Positions 17,921 through 26,770 of a DNA stretch of 64,000 nucleotides are shown one piece after another. Source of the DNA: Albimonas sp036154955. GTDB lineage: Bacteria; Pseudomonadota; Alphaproteobacteria; Rhodobacterales; Rhodobacteraceae. Below the pieces are notes generated by a model. The model was not told where the DNA came from, searched no databases, and worked only from the letters and a program-made list of their open reading frames with translations. Position 1 is the stretch's first letter. Each line of letters starts with the position of its first letter. The stretch is from the NCBI GenBank assembly GCA_036154955.1, contig JAYZWL010000147.1, forward strand, positions 1-64,000. Direction: 5' to 3'. The position numbers and the translations under genes were made by a program.

Positions 17921-18116
17921 CGGGGCTCCTCCGGGTTGGCGCGGCTGCGCGGGGGAGTTGTGGCCCGGAGCGGGGCGCAGGGGCAAGGGGGACGGGCGAA
18001 GGAGGGAGGAGGGGGAGAGGAAGGCGGGGGAGACGGGCGCGGACCGCCGCTCACCTCGATTTAACCTTTCGGTGGCGCCTTGGACGGGCGGAGCGGGCGA
18101 AAGACGGAGACGGATC

Positions 18117-18677
18117 ATGGCGATGCGAAAGGCGCGGGCGGGCGCCGGCGACCCGAAGGCGTCCGCCCCGGGCGCCGCGGGATCGGGCGTCGTGGGTCCG
18201 GGCGGGGCCGGCGAGGTGACCCAGCGGATTTTCCGGGTGGCGGCGCTGATGGCGATCTGGGCGCTGGCCTGGGTCGTCGCCGCCCGAATGCTGGAGCGAC
18301 TGGCGCCGTCGGCGCTGGACGGCCCCGGCCCGGGCGCGCCCCCGGCCCCCGGCTGGGCGGCGCTCGCGCTCGGCGGCGTCGCGGTGGCGCTGTGCGCCGG
18401 CCACATGCTGGGGCGGGCGCGGCGCATGCGGGCCTCGGACGCCTGGACCATCACGCTGCTGCTCGCCGTCGGCTCCGCCGGCATGGCCCTGCTGGGCGGC
18501 GCGCCGGAGAGCGCGGCTCCGCTCGCCGAACAGGCCGCGGTCGCGGAAGCGTCGGCGCCCGCCCCGGGGGCGATCGCCACGGCCGCCGCGACCCCGGCGC
18601 GCGCCCTCGCCGGCCTCGCGCCCCTCGCGGCCGCGCTCACATACCGGCGCGTCCGAAGGCGGCGGGCGCGCGGCTAG
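18117..18677 (+). CDS. Small membrane protein of unknown function
   Basis: The 186-residue protein has three probable membrane helices: IFRVAALMAIWALAWVVA, AALALGGVAVALCAGHML, and ITLLLAVGSAGMALLGG. An Ala-rich segment follows and then a strongly basic end (RRVRRRRARG). A GGAGACGG stretch precedes ATG 18117. I recognise no family. The frame extends further upstream, but that part overlaps the oppositely oriented reductase gene. Confidence 0.55.
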   Translation: MAMRKARAGAGDPKASAPGAAGSGVVGPGGAGEVTQRIFRVAALMAIWALAWVVAARMLERLAPSALDGPGPGAPPAPGWAALALGGVAVALCAGHMLGRARRMRASDAWTITLLLAVGSAGMALLGGAPESAAPLAEQAAVAEASAPAPGAIATAAATPARALAGLAPLAAALTYRRVRRRRARG

Positions 18678-19353
18678 CGGCGCGTCCGGCGCGGCGGATC
18701 ACGCTCGCGGGGGGGGGCCGGGCGGGGCGGGACGCAGGCGGCGGAAGCGGCGCAGGAAACGGAACCCGGGGCGCGACGGGACGCCTGGAGGACGGGAGGC
18801 CGGCGGGCGGCCCAGGCAAGGCGTCGCCCGAGAGAAAGACAGGCGACGCACCCGGCCCGGACGAGGCGGGACGGGACGGCGCATGGGGCGGAGGACGAGG
18901 CCTGCGGAACCGCGCGGACAAGGCGCCGCTTGAGCGTGGGATCGCGGACGCGCCGAACGGGGCGGCGCACGGGATGGAGGCGGAGGCGGGCGGAGCGGCG
19001 CGGGCGAGGCGCCGCCTGAGGACGCGCCCGGGGACGCGCCGGTCGGGGCGGCGCCCCGCGCTCCGCCCGGTCCCGGCTTACGTCGCCGTCCGCCTCGCCC
19101 TTCGATGGCGCGGCGGCATGGGACGGCGCCGCCGCCGACCCAGCGGCGACGGCGCGTGCGGCCGCGGTCGCCCCCGGCCCGCGCCGCGCCTTCGCGAACC
19201 ATCCGGCAAGGTCGTCGGGAGGCGGTCCGCGCAAGGTCGCGGGGCTGCGCGAGGCGGCGCCGCGAAGCGCCGTCGCGGCGGGACGCGTCTCGGGCGGCCG
19301 ACGGCATGCCGCGCGCAAAGGCGTTTCGGCGGCGAGGGCGAGCGCCGCCGCGG
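18678..19353. other. 676-bp region without a convincing gene
   Basis: It lies between convergent genes. All frames are open in places but encode Arg/Gly/Pro/Ala-rich strings without motifs or ribosome binding sites. It includes a run of nine G at about 18708-18716. I see nothing I can name. Confidence 0.55.
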
Positions 19354-20667
19354 CTAGCGGATATCCACCCAGACCAGCCGGTGATCGGAGCTTGCCGGCA
19401 GCCGTCCCCCTTCGATCAGCGCCGCGCGCGGGTCGTCGGGGGCGGGCCACCAGACGCCGGCGCCGGTAACCTCCCACTCCGTCGAGGGCAGGGCGAAATC
19501 CACCCGCAGATTGCCCGGGCCCGGCTCGTCCCGCCAGTCGGCCGTGTCGCGCCCCGGTTCGCCCCGATGGCGGGCGTTGGCCCCGCCCTGCGCGGCCGCC
19601 GCCGGCCCGCCCCCGGGGCCGGTCGGGGCCGGGTCCCGCACCCGGGCGTGAGACAGCAGCGCCCGGATCGCCTCGCGCCGCCCGTCCCCGTCCTCCGGGT
19701 CCGCGTTGAGATCGCCGAGGATCACGAAGCCCGCCCCCTCCGCCAGCCCGCCGGCCCGCCCGGCGTCGTCGCGCATCCAGCCGGCGCCGGAGACATAGTC
19801 GGTCCAGAACCGGATCTCGTCATGGTTGCGGCGGCCGTTGCGGTCCTCCGCCCCGTCGAAGACCGGCGGGGTCGGATGGCTGACCAGAAGGTGCAGCCGC
19901 CGCCCGTCGGGCAGGATCGCGGGCAGGTCCAGATGGGTCTTGGAGGACAGGCGCAGCAGGCCCGCGGCCTCCGGCGGATAGAAGCGCGTCGGCATCAGCC
20001 CGCCCGGCATGTCGGCCCACAGCGTCAGCCGGAAGCTGCGGGCGGCGGCGACGTCCAGCGGCAGGCGCGACAGCACCGCCAGCCCGTATTGCCCGGGAAA
20101 CGCCCCGTAGCCCTGCGCATCCCCCGGCCCGGCCGTGTCGCCGTCGCGGTCGAGGTCGAGCCCGGTGGGCAGGCCGGTGTTCACCGGCGGCGCGAGGCGG
20201 TGGGGATAGGCGAGCCCGGGCGTCCCGTCCTCCCCCGCCTCGGCCAGCAGGGCGGCGAGGGCGTCGAGCGCCAGCCCCTCGGCGTCGCGGTCGAGCTCCA
20301 GCAGCGCGACGACGTCGGGGCGCACGTCGCGCAGGATGGCGGCCACGGCGCGGGCCTGGTCCTTGCGGTCGAGGATCGCCTTCCAGATCAGCCCGGCGCC
20401 CCGGCGCGACAGCGAGGCGTTGAACACCGCCACCCGGATCGCGCCCGCGGCGGGGGCGGGGGGCCAGGGGCCGGCGGCCGCGGGGGCGGGAGCCTGCGCC
20501 TGCGCCTTCGCCGCGATCACCGCCGCGATCACCGCCGCGGCCGCGGCGAGCCACCGTCGCCCGCGCCCCCTTCCGCCCCGCTCCGCCGCCCCGGTCCCGC
20601 CGCGCGCCGCGCCCGCGCGCGGCGGGAGCGGGACCGGCGCTCGGGCGGCGGGGCGGGGCCGGGTCAT
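19354..20667 (-). CDS. Exported endonuclease/exonuclease/phosphatase-family protein
   Basis: The 437-residue protein has a basic N-terminus and a hydrophobic segment (WLAAAAAVIAAVIAAKAQAQA) acting as signal or anchor. The EEP-fold motifs follow: IRVAVFNASLSRRG, VVALLELDRD (Glu metal ligand), LVSHPTPP, FVILGDLNADPEDGDG and SSDHRLVWVDI at the C terminus. The family covers DNases, phosphoinositide phosphatases and sphingomyelinases; the role here is open. The start overlaps the stop of the upstream membrane-protein gene (ATGA). Confidence 0.82.
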   Translation of the reverse strand: MTRPRPAARAPVPLPPRAGAARGGTGAAERGGRGRGRRWLAAAAAVIAAVIAAKAQAQAPAPAAAGPWPPAPAAGAIRVAVFNASLSRRGAGLIWKAILDRKDQARAVAAILRDVRPDVVALLELDRDAEGLALDALAALLAEAGEDGTPGLAYPHRLAPPVNTGLPTGLDLDRDGDTAGPGDAQGYGAFPGQYGLAVLSRLPLDVAAARSFRLTLWADMPGGLMPTRFYPPEAAGLLRLSSKTHLDLPAILPDGRRLHLLVSHPTPPVFDGAEDRNGRRNHDEIRFWTDYVSGAGWMRDDAGRAGGLAEGAGFVILGDLNADPEDGDGRREAIRALLSHARVRDPAPTGPGGGPAAAAQGGANARHRGEPGRDTADWRDEPGPGNLRVDFALPSTEWEVTGAGVWWPAPDDPRAALIEGGRLPASSDHRLVWVDIR

Positions 20668-21524
20668 TCCGCCGCCGCCCGTTCGGCCTCGGCCGCCAGC
20701 CGGGCCAGCCGCAGGATCGCCACGCCCCGCACCACCAGCAGCCCCGGCGTCGCCGCCCAGATCGTCGCCGACCAGGTCAGCGCCAGCGGCGACAGGAAGG
20801 CGTCGGCCTCCACCAGCCCGGTCGCCGCCCGCCCCACCACCAGCAGCGCGATGGGCAGGGCCAGCGCCGTCACCGTCACCTGCACGCCCAGCCGGCGCAG
20901 CCGCTCGGCCGAGCCGACGCCGGTGGCGGGCTCGAAGGTCGGCAGGTTCGTCCAGGGATTGAACCGCTCCGGATCCCGCGGCCAGCGACCCGACAGGATC
21001 ACCGCCAGCGCCGCGAGACTGGCGAGGAACGAGGCGGTCAGCGCCGTCGCCGCCGCCGCCAGCGCCTCCGGGTCGGGGCCATGGGCGGAGGGCCGGGCGA
21101 GACTGTCGGCGGCCATGCGCGCCGGAGAGAAGCGGAAGTCCAGCGCCTCGGCCAGGGCCGCGAAGGGCGCCGCCGGCCCCTCCGGTCCGGTGGTGGCGAC
21201 GCAGAGCGTGGCCATGCCCAGCACCGCGCAGATCAGCGCGAAGCGCAGGCGGTTGATCGGAGGGGCGAAGCGGAAGTCGATCAGGGACGGGGCGCCGGCC
21301 CCGTATTCCAGCAGCACGAACAGGGCGGCGGCGATGGCGGGCACCAGGCTCGCCACCACGCCCTCCGCCGCTTCCGTCTCGGGACCGCGGAGCACGATGG
21401 CCAGCGCCGGGGCGGAGAAGCACACCAGCACCGTCAGCGCCCGAAGCGCCGCGCCCTGACGGCGGCCGGGGGCGAAACGCAGGCCGCGCCGGGGCGCGCG
21501 GGGGGGAGCTGGGTCCCCCTCCAT
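20664..21524 (-). CDS. Conserved membrane protein next to leuD
   Basis: The 286-residue protein has about six hydrophobic segments, e.g. ALTVLVCFSAPALAIVL, LVPAIAAALFVLLEYG, RFALICAVLGMATLCV, and LASLAALAVILSG. I recognise it only as a membrane protein commonly seen between leuD and an EEP-family gene in Rhodobacterales; no function is assigned. It starts 8 bp after the leuD stop and overlaps the endonuclease start, so leuD and the two following genes form one transcription unit. Confidence 0.72.
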   Translation of the reverse strand: MEGDPAPPRAPRRGLRFAPGRRQGAALRALTVLVCFSAPALAIVLRGPETEAAEGVVASLVPAIAAALFVLLEYGAGAPSLIDFRFAPPINRLRFALICAVLGMATLCVATTGPEGPAAPFAALAEALDFRFSPARMAADSLARPSAHGPDPEALAAAATALTASFLASLAALAVILSGRWPRDPERFNPWTNLPTFEPATGVGSAERLRRLGVQVTVTALALPIALLVVGRAATGLVEADAFLSPLALTWSATIWAATPGLLVVRGVAILRLARLAAEAERAAAE

Positions 21525-21532
21525 GGGCGGGA

Positions 21533-22153
21533 TCAGCCCGCCGCGGCCAGCCAGGGCTGGCGCAGGGCCGCCTGGGCCTCATAGGCGTCGATGTCGTCGC
21601 CCTTCTCCATGGTCAGCCCCACGTCGTCGAGGCCGTTGAGCAGGCAGTGCTTGCGGAAGGCGTCGACCTCGAACGCGATCTCGCCGCCGTCGGGGCCGTG
21701 GATGGTCTGGTTCTCCAGATCCACGGTGACCACCGCGTTGGCGCCGCGCTTGGCGTCGTCCATCAGCTTGTCCACGTCCTCCTGCGGCAGGACGATGGGC
21801 AGGATGCCGTTCTTGAAGCAGTTGTTGAAGAAGATGTCGGCGAAGCTGGTGGAGATCACGCAGCGGATGCCGAAGTCGGCCAGCGCCCAGGGGGCGTGCT
21901 CACGCGACGAGCCGCAGCCGAAATTGTCGCCGGCCACCAGGATCTTGGCCTCGCGATAGGCGGGCTGGTTCAGCACGAAGCCGGGGATCTCGTTTCCGTC
22001 GGAATCGTAGCGCATCTCGTCGAACAGGTTCACGCCGAGACCCGAACGCTTGATGGTCTTCAGGAACTGCTTGGGAATGATCATGTCGGTGTCGACGTTG
22101 ATCAGCGGCAGGGGGGCGGCGACGCCCTCGAGTTTCGTGAACTTGTCCATCAT
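21533..22153 (-). CDS. leuD: 3-isopropylmalate dehydratase small subunit
   Basis: LeuD pairs with LeuC to isomerise 2- to 3-isopropylmalate in leucine synthesis. The 206-residue product shows PLPLINVDTDMIIPKQFLKTI, GDNFGCGSSREHAPWAL, STSFADIFFNNCFKNGILPI and DLENQTI, all standard for the swivelling domain. Two ATGs in tandem (22153, 22150) follow AAAGGAG; either may be used. leuC is not in the window. Confidence 0.96.
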   Translation of the reverse strand: MMDKFTKLEGVAAPLPLINVDTDMIIPKQFLKTIKRSGLGVNLFDEMRYDSDGNEIPGFVLNQPAYREAKILVAGDNFGCGSSREHAPWALADFGIRCVISTSFADIFFNNCFKNGILPIVLPQEDVDKLMDDAKRGANAVVTVDLENQTIHGPDGGEIAFEVDAFRKHCLLNGLDDVGLTMEKGDDIDAYEAQAALRQPWLAAAG

Positions 22154-22359
22154 GCGGCTCCTTTGCGGATGGGTTCCGGGTAGCGCGTCCCGGGCCGATA
22201 GGCAAGCGACGCCGCGTCGGATCGGCGCGGGGGGGGCGATGGATCCGCGGCTTCGGGCGGGAGGCGGAACGGATCCGCCGGGCCCGCCGGCCCCGCCCGG
22301 CGCCGGGCCGAGGGGGCTCGACGCCCCCGAGGCGCGGCCCCCCCTCGCAAGGTCCCCGC

Positions 22360-22899
22360 TCAGCGCGCCGACTGCGGCAGGCCGAACAGCCGGTCGAAGC
22401 CGAGATTGAACGCCCAGGTGTAGGCGACGAAGGCCGCCGAGAGGCCCAGATCCATCAGGATCGCCTCGACCAGCGTCACCTCAAGCGTCCAGGCGATCAG
22501 CGGCGCGAGCAGGATCAGGAGCCCCGCCTCGAACCCCACCGCATGCGCCGCCCGGCGCATCGGGCCGCGGCCGGCGGGCGCGCCGCGGCGCCGCGCGCGC
22601 CGCTCCCACGCCTCGAACCCCCAGTTGAACGCCACGTTCCAGCCCATCGCGACCAGCGAGCAGCCGAGTGCGAGCAGCCCCATCGCCCCGATCCCGACAT
22701 CGGCGACCAGAGCGTAGAACCCCACCGCCATGGCCAGTCCCAGGGCTTCGAAGCACAGCGCATGCAGCAGCCGGCGGCGCAGCGGCGACATGCGGTTGGG
22801 GATCAGGGCGCGGGTGGGCGCGGGGCTGGGAACGGGATGCGCGCAGGAGGCGGGCCGCCCTGCGTCGCGCGCGACGGGGCGGGGGTTCGGGCCGGTCAT
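22360..22899 (-). CDS. PACE-family efflux transporter
   Basis: The protein carries two bacterial transmembrane-pair repeats: RRLLHALCFEALGLAMAVGF...WNVAFNWGFEAWERR and MRRAAHAVGFEAGLLILLAPLIAW...YTWAFNLGFDRLF. This is the signature of proteobacterial antimicrobial compound efflux proteins such as AceI, including the Glu in the first helix. Such proteins export biocides like chlorhexidine and probably polyamines by proton antiport. ATG 22899 has GGAGGGG upstream and gives 179 residues. An internal ATG at 22791 would give the usual 143-residue length but lacks a ribosome site. Confidence 0.87.
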   Translation of the reverse strand: MTGPNPRPVARDAGRPASCAHPVPSPAPTRALIPNRMSPLRRRLLHALCFEALGLAMAVGFYALVADVGIGAMGLLALGCSLVAMGWNVAFNWGFEAWERRARRRGAPAGRGPMRRAAHAVGFEAGLLILLAPLIAWTLEVTLVEAILMDLGLSAAFVAYTWAFNLGFDRLFGLPQSAR

Positions 22900-23109
22900 G
22901 TCGAGGCCCCTCCGGTGACGGATCGGGCCTCGGTCAGGCGCACGGCGGGCCCCGCCGCTCCGTGCTCCGCCCCCCCGGGCCGGGGGCGGCGAAGGCGGAG
23001 ACCCCCGGCCCCGCCATCCCTTGCGGGGGGCCGCGGCCGGAGGTCTTTTCAGAGCGCGCCGGGCCGGAGCCCCGCGCGCGTCAGTCGATACGGTCGATCC
23101 GGGACCGGA

Positions 23110-24072
23110 TCAGGCCAGCGAGCCGTCGATGCCCTTGCAGGCCTCGACCAGGCCCTTCACCGCGTCGATCGACTTGTCGAGCATGGCCTTCTCGGCCTTG
23201 TCGAGCTCGATCTCCACGATCTTCTCGATGCCCGCGGCGCCGATCACGGTGGGCACGCCCACATACATGTCGTCGAGGCCGTAGGCGCCCGAGACATGGG
23301 CGGCGCAGGGCAGGACCCGCTTCTGGTCCTTCAGATACGACTCCGCCATGGCGATGGCCGAGGCGGCGGGCGCGTAGAAGGCCGAGCCGGTCTTGAGCAG
23401 GCCGACGATCTCGGCGCCGCCGTCACGGGTGCGCTGCACGATGGCGTCGAGCTTCTCCTGGCTGGTCCAGCCCATCTTCACCAGGTCCGGCAGCGGGATG
23501 CCGGCGACGGTGGAGTAGCGGGTCAGCGGGACCATGGTGTCGCCGTGGCCGCCCAGCACGAAGGCGGTGACGTCCTTCACGGACACCCCGAACTCTTCGG
23601 CCAGGAAGTAGCGGAAGCGGGCGCTGTCCAGCACGCCGGCCATGCCGACCACCTTCTCCTTGGGCAGGCCGGAGAACTTCTGCAGCGCCCAGACCATCGC
23701 GTCGAGCGGGTTGGTGATGCAGATCACGAAGGCGTTCGGCGCGTGGGCGGCGATGCCCTCGCCCACCGACTTCATCACCTTGAGGTTGATGCCCAGCAGG
23801 TCGTCGCGCGACATGCCCGGCTTGCGCGGCACGCCGGCGGTGACGATGCAGACGTCGGCGCCGGCGATGGCGGCGTAGTCGTTGGCGCCCGAGAGCGCCG
23901 CGTCGAACCCGTCGACCGGCGAGCTTTCGGCGATGTCGAGCGCCTTGCCCTGGGGCGTGCCCTCGGCGATGTCGAACAGAACGACGTCGCCGAGCTCCTT
24001 GAGCCCCACGAGGTGCGCCAGCGTGCCGCCGATCTGGCCCGCGCCGATCAGCGCGATCTTGGGTCTGGACAT
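23110..24072 (-). CDS. mdh: Malate dehydrogenase
   Basis: The 320-residue enzyme is of the LDH-like alphaproteobacterial MDH type: KIALIGAGQIGGTLAHL (NAD-binding loop), GVPRKPGMSRDDLLGIN (substrate-binding Arg), ICITNPLDAMVW, and GGHGDTMVPLTRY with the catalytic His. It oxidises malate to oxaloacetate with NAD in the TCA cycle. It is a single gene with more than 450 bp upstream. The citrate-cycle genes that follow mdh in many relatives are absent. Confidence 0.96.
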   Translation of the reverse strand: MSRPKIALIGAGQIGGTLAHLVGLKELGDVVLFDIAEGTPQGKALDIAESSPVDGFDAALSGANDYAAIAGADVCIVTAGVPRKPGMSRDDLLGINLKVMKSVGEGIAAHAPNAFVICITNPLDAMVWALQKFSGLPKEKVVGMAGVLDSARFRYFLAEEFGVSVKDVTAFVLGGHGDTMVPLTRYSTVAGIPLPDLVKMGWTSQEKLDAIVQRTRDGGAEIVGLLKTGSAFYAPAASAIAMAESYLKDQKRVLPCAAHVSGAYGLDDMYVGVPTVIGAAGIEKIVEIELDKAEKAMLDKSIDAVKGLVEACKGIDGSLA

Positions 24073-24533
24073 CTTGAGCAGTCTCCCGCGAATGGTGTCA
24101 TCCGGGACACGGGGCTACTCCGTTACTCGGCCTGCCGCAAGCGCGAACGGGTCGCGTCGGGGCGCGGTCGCGTCGGAAACGCGGCCGCGGGACGGCGCTT
24201 GCCGGGCGCGCATGGCGCGCGACGGGACGGGCGCGGGACGCGCTGGGGACGGGCGCAGGACCGGGGGCGGCGATGCGAAGCCGCGGAGCCGGCGGGCTTT
24301 TCCGGCCGGCGCCGCGGGCGCGGGCGCGGGCCCGCCCGGGTCCCCCGCCGGGCCCGCGCCGACGACGCCGGAAGGCGCGTCGCCGCGGCGCCGGCGCGCC
24401 TTGCGGGACCGGGCCGGGCCGTCCATCGTCGCCGGGCGCGGCCGGATCCGGACGCGCGGGCCGCCGGTCATGGCGCGCCGGAGGGCGGGCCACGTCCTCC
24501 GCCCTCCCTTCCCCCTGCCGCGCGGGAGCGTTC
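24073..24533. other. Gene-free divergent region between mdh and the TauE/SafE gene
   Basis: 461 bp. The first 50 bp before mdh are less GC-rich and likely contain its promoter. The rest is GC-rich without a recognisable motif. Confidence 0.5.
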
Positions 24534-25310
24534 ATGGGACCCGACATCTCCGACCCCGCCTTCCTTGCCGCCGCCGCGCTGGCGGTGCTCCTGGCCGGCA
24601 TCTCCAAAGGCGGGTTCGGCGCGGGGGCGGGCTTCGTCTCCACCCCGATCCTGTCGCTGGTCGCCTCGCCCGAGGTCGCGGTGGGGGTGCTGCTGCCGCT
24701 GTTCTGCGTGATGGACCTGACCGGGCTTCGCGCCTACTGGGGCAAGTGGAGCCGGCGGGACGCGCAGGCGATGATGCTGGGCGCGATCCCGGGCATGGCG
24801 CTGGGGGCGGCGCTGTTCGCGGTGATCCCCACCGACGGGCTGCGCCTGCTGATCGGACTGATCGCGCTGGGCTTCGTGGCCTTCCAGGCGGCGCGGGCGC
24901 GGGGGTTCCTCGGCGCCGGGGCGGCGCGGCCGTTTTCGTGGGGGCGGGGCGGGTTCTGGGGGATGGCCTGCGGCTTCACCTCCTTCACCTCCCATGCGGG
25001 CGGGCCGCCGGTGGCGGTCTATCTGCTGCCGCGCGGGCTCGACAAGCTGACCTACCAGGCGACGACGGTGATCCTGTTCTGGTTCGTCAACGCCGCCAAG
25101 CTCGGCCCCTACTGGGCGCTGGGGCTGTTCGGGGACGGGCAGCTGCAGGCGGCGGCCTGGCTGGCGCCGCTGGCGGTGGCGGGGTTCCTCGCCGGGGTCT
25201 GGGCGCATCGGCATGTGCCGGACCGGCTGTATTTCCGGCTGATCCACACGCTTCTGGTGATCACCGGCGCGAAGCTGGTCTGGGACGGGGCGGCCGGGCT
25301 GATCGGGTAG
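24534..25310 (+). CDS. TauE/SafE-family sulfite exporter-type permease
   Basis: The 258-residue membrane protein has seven to eight helices and the family features: AALAVLLAGISKGGFGAGAG near the start, VGVLLPLFCVMDLTGLRAYWG, and the second repeat FWGMACGFTSFTSHAGGPPVAVYLLP. The GxGKGGxGxG-like and SHAGGPP motifs are typical. Members export sulfite, sulfoacetate or related anions. GGGAG precedes ATG 24534. No sulfonate genes are adjacent, so the substrate is open. Confidence 0.88.
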   Translation: MGPDISDPAFLAAAALAVLLAGISKGGFGAGAGFVSTPILSLVASPEVAVGVLLPLFCVMDLTGLRAYWGKWSRRDAQAMMLGAIPGMALGAALFAVIPTDGLRLLIGLIALGFVAFQAARARGFLGAGAARPFSWGRGGFWGMACGFTSFTSHAGGPPVAVYLLPRGLDKLTYQATTVILFWFVNAAKLGPYWALGLFGDGQLQAAAWLAPLAVAGFLAGVWAHRHVPDRLYFRLIHTLLVITGAKLVWDGAAGLIG

Positions 25311-25352
25311 GCTCGGGCGAGAGGGGATGCGCCGCGCAAGCCCCCTCCCCAT

Positions 25353-25376
25353 CCCTCCCCCGCTGGCGGGGGAGGG
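25353..25376. repeat. CCCTCCCCC/GGGGGAGGG hairpin repeat
   Basis: A 9-bp perfect inverted repeat around GCTGGC, embedded in further C- and G-tracts. Hairpins of this composition are frequent as dispersed elements in alphaproteobacterial genomes. Here it follows the TauE/SafE gene by about 40 bp and could act in termination. Confidence 0.5.
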
Positions 25377-25605
25377 GGGCGCGGGCGGGGAGCGGCCCGG
25401 CACGGCCTGGCTTCCGGGTCCCGCGCGGCGCGGGCGCCCGGACGCCGTTCTCGGGCCGGTCGTCGCGCCGCTTCCGGGAACGGGGGAAAGGCGCGACGGA
25501 AAAGGCCGGGCGCTGGGGCCCGGCCTCGATCAACGTCCGATATGGCGAGCCCGCGAGCGCCCTGCGCCCTGACCCCCAGGCCCGCCGGAGGGGCGGGAGC
25601 GTCGC

Positions 25606-25629
25606 GAGGCCCCGGGTCGGGCCCGGGGC
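25606..25629. repeat. Dispersed GC palindrome, copy 2
   Basis: It is the same element as at 1570-1593, with G instead of A in the centre. It lies 39 bp past the rpoH stop and may serve as its 3' end. Confidence 0.65.
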
Positions 25630-25667
25630 GCGCGCAGGGCGGGATGCGCCCCGCAAAGGCGGAAAGG

Positions 25668-26567
25668 TCAGGCGACCTCGCGGATCATGCCTTTTTCGGC
25701 GGCGAGGTCGCGCATCTTCTTCTGCAGCTTCTCGAAGGCCCGCACCTCGATCTGGCGCACCCGCTCCCGGCTGACGTCGTAGACCTTGGAGAGGTCCTCC
25801 AGCGTCACCGGATCGTCCTTCAGCCGGCGCTCGGTCAGGATATGCCGCTCCCGCTCGTTCAGGCTCTCAAGCGCGGCCATCAGCAGCTCGCGCCGGCTCT
25901 CCATCTCGTCGCGCTCGGCATAGTCGGCGGCCTGGTCGGCGTCGTCGTCGGCGAGCCAGTCCTGCCACTCGGCCGACCCCTCCCCGTCCGCCTTCAGCGG
26001 CGCGTTGAGGCTCGCGTCCCCGCCCGACAGGCGGCGGTTCATCGCGATCACCTCATCCTCGGTCACCCCGAGATTCTTGGCGATGGTGGCCACGTTCTCC
26101 GGCCGCAGGTCGCCTTCCTCCAGCGCGCCGATGCGGTTCTTGGCCTTGCGCAGGTTGAAGAACAGCTTCTTCTGCGCCGCGGTGGTGCCCATCTTCACCA
26201 GGCTCCACGACCGCAGGATGTATTCCTGGATCGAGGCGCGGATCCACCACATCGCATAGGTCGCCAGGCGGAAGCCGCGCTCCGGGTCGAAGCGCTTGAC
26301 CGCCTGCATCAGCCCGACATTGGCCTCCGAGATCACCTCGGCCGTCGGCAGCCCGTAGCCGCGATAGCCCATGGCGATCTTGGCCGCGAGGCGCAGGTGG
26401 GAGGTGACCAGCTTGTGCGCCGCCTCCTTGTCCTCGTGGTCGGTCCAGGCCTTGGCGAGCATGTATTCCTCTTCCGGCTCCAGCATCGGAAACTTGCGGA
26501 TTTCCTGCAGGTAGCGCGAAAGGCCCTGTTCCGGCGACGGCGCCGGCAGCTTGGCGTAGGTGCTCAT
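25668..26567 (-). CDS. rpoH: RNA polymerase sigma-32 factor
   Basis: This 299-residue heat-shock sigma factor has region 2 (LVTSHLRLAAKIAMGYRGYGL, EANVGLMQAVKRFDPERGFRLATYAMWWIRASIQEYILRSW in sequence), the RpoH box QKKLFFNLRK, and region 4 (LNERERHILTERRLKDDPVTLEDLSKVYDVSRERVRQIE). It directs transcription of chaperone and protease genes, including presumably the dnaK promoter at 46.2 kb. GGAGGG precedes the ATG. Confidence 0.97.
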   Translation of the reverse strand: MSTYAKLPAPSPEQGLSRYLQEIRKFPMLEPEEEYMLAKAWTDHEDKEAAHKLVTSHLRLAAKIAMGYRGYGLPTAEVISEANVGLMQAVKRFDPERGFRLATYAMWWIRASIQEYILRSWSLVKMGTTAAQKKLFFNLRKAKNRIGALEEGDLRPENVATIAKNLGVTEDEVIAMNRRLSGGDASLNAPLKADGEGSAEWQDWLADDDADQAADYAERDEMESRRELLMAALESLNERERHILTERRLKDDPVTLEDLSKVYDVSRERVRQIEVRAFEKLQKKMRDLAAEKGMIREVA

Positions 26568-26680
26568 GTCTCGTCCCTCCTTCGGAGCGTCCGGACCCGT
26601 GGTCGTCCCCTTGGTCGGCGAACGACGGCACGCGGGCGCGCGATGCCTTGCGACGGACGCGCGGCGCCCCTCGAAACCGG

Positions 26681-26709
26681 CATATGGTCACGAGATCTTA
26701 TGAATACAA
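26681..26709 (-). promoter_or_regulatory. Candidate housekeeping promoter of rpoH
   Basis: On the minus strand TTGTAT (26709-26704) and CATATG (26686-26681) are separated by exactly 17 bp, inside the only AT-rich stretch upstream of rpoH. Start of transcription would be near 26674, giving a leader of about 105 nt. Confidence 0.55.
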
Positions 26710-26770
26710 CGTTTACGCCGGTTACGAGACGGTGAGGCGCCGGAACCGAGACGATGGCGCCCGCCCCACC

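Larger units (their letters stand above)
25311..25667. other. Convergent intergenic region with two palindromic repeats
   Basis: 357 bp between the convergent TauE/SafE and rpoH genes. It contains a G/C-tract hairpin at 25353-25376 and copy 2 of the dispersed palindrome at 25606-25629. No gene is seen. Confidence 0.55.

Noticed and set aside
17921..18640. N-terminal extension of the quinone oxidoreductase
   Set aside because: GGAGG and the family start support ATG 17920; the extension is low-complexity and antisense to the membrane protein gene.
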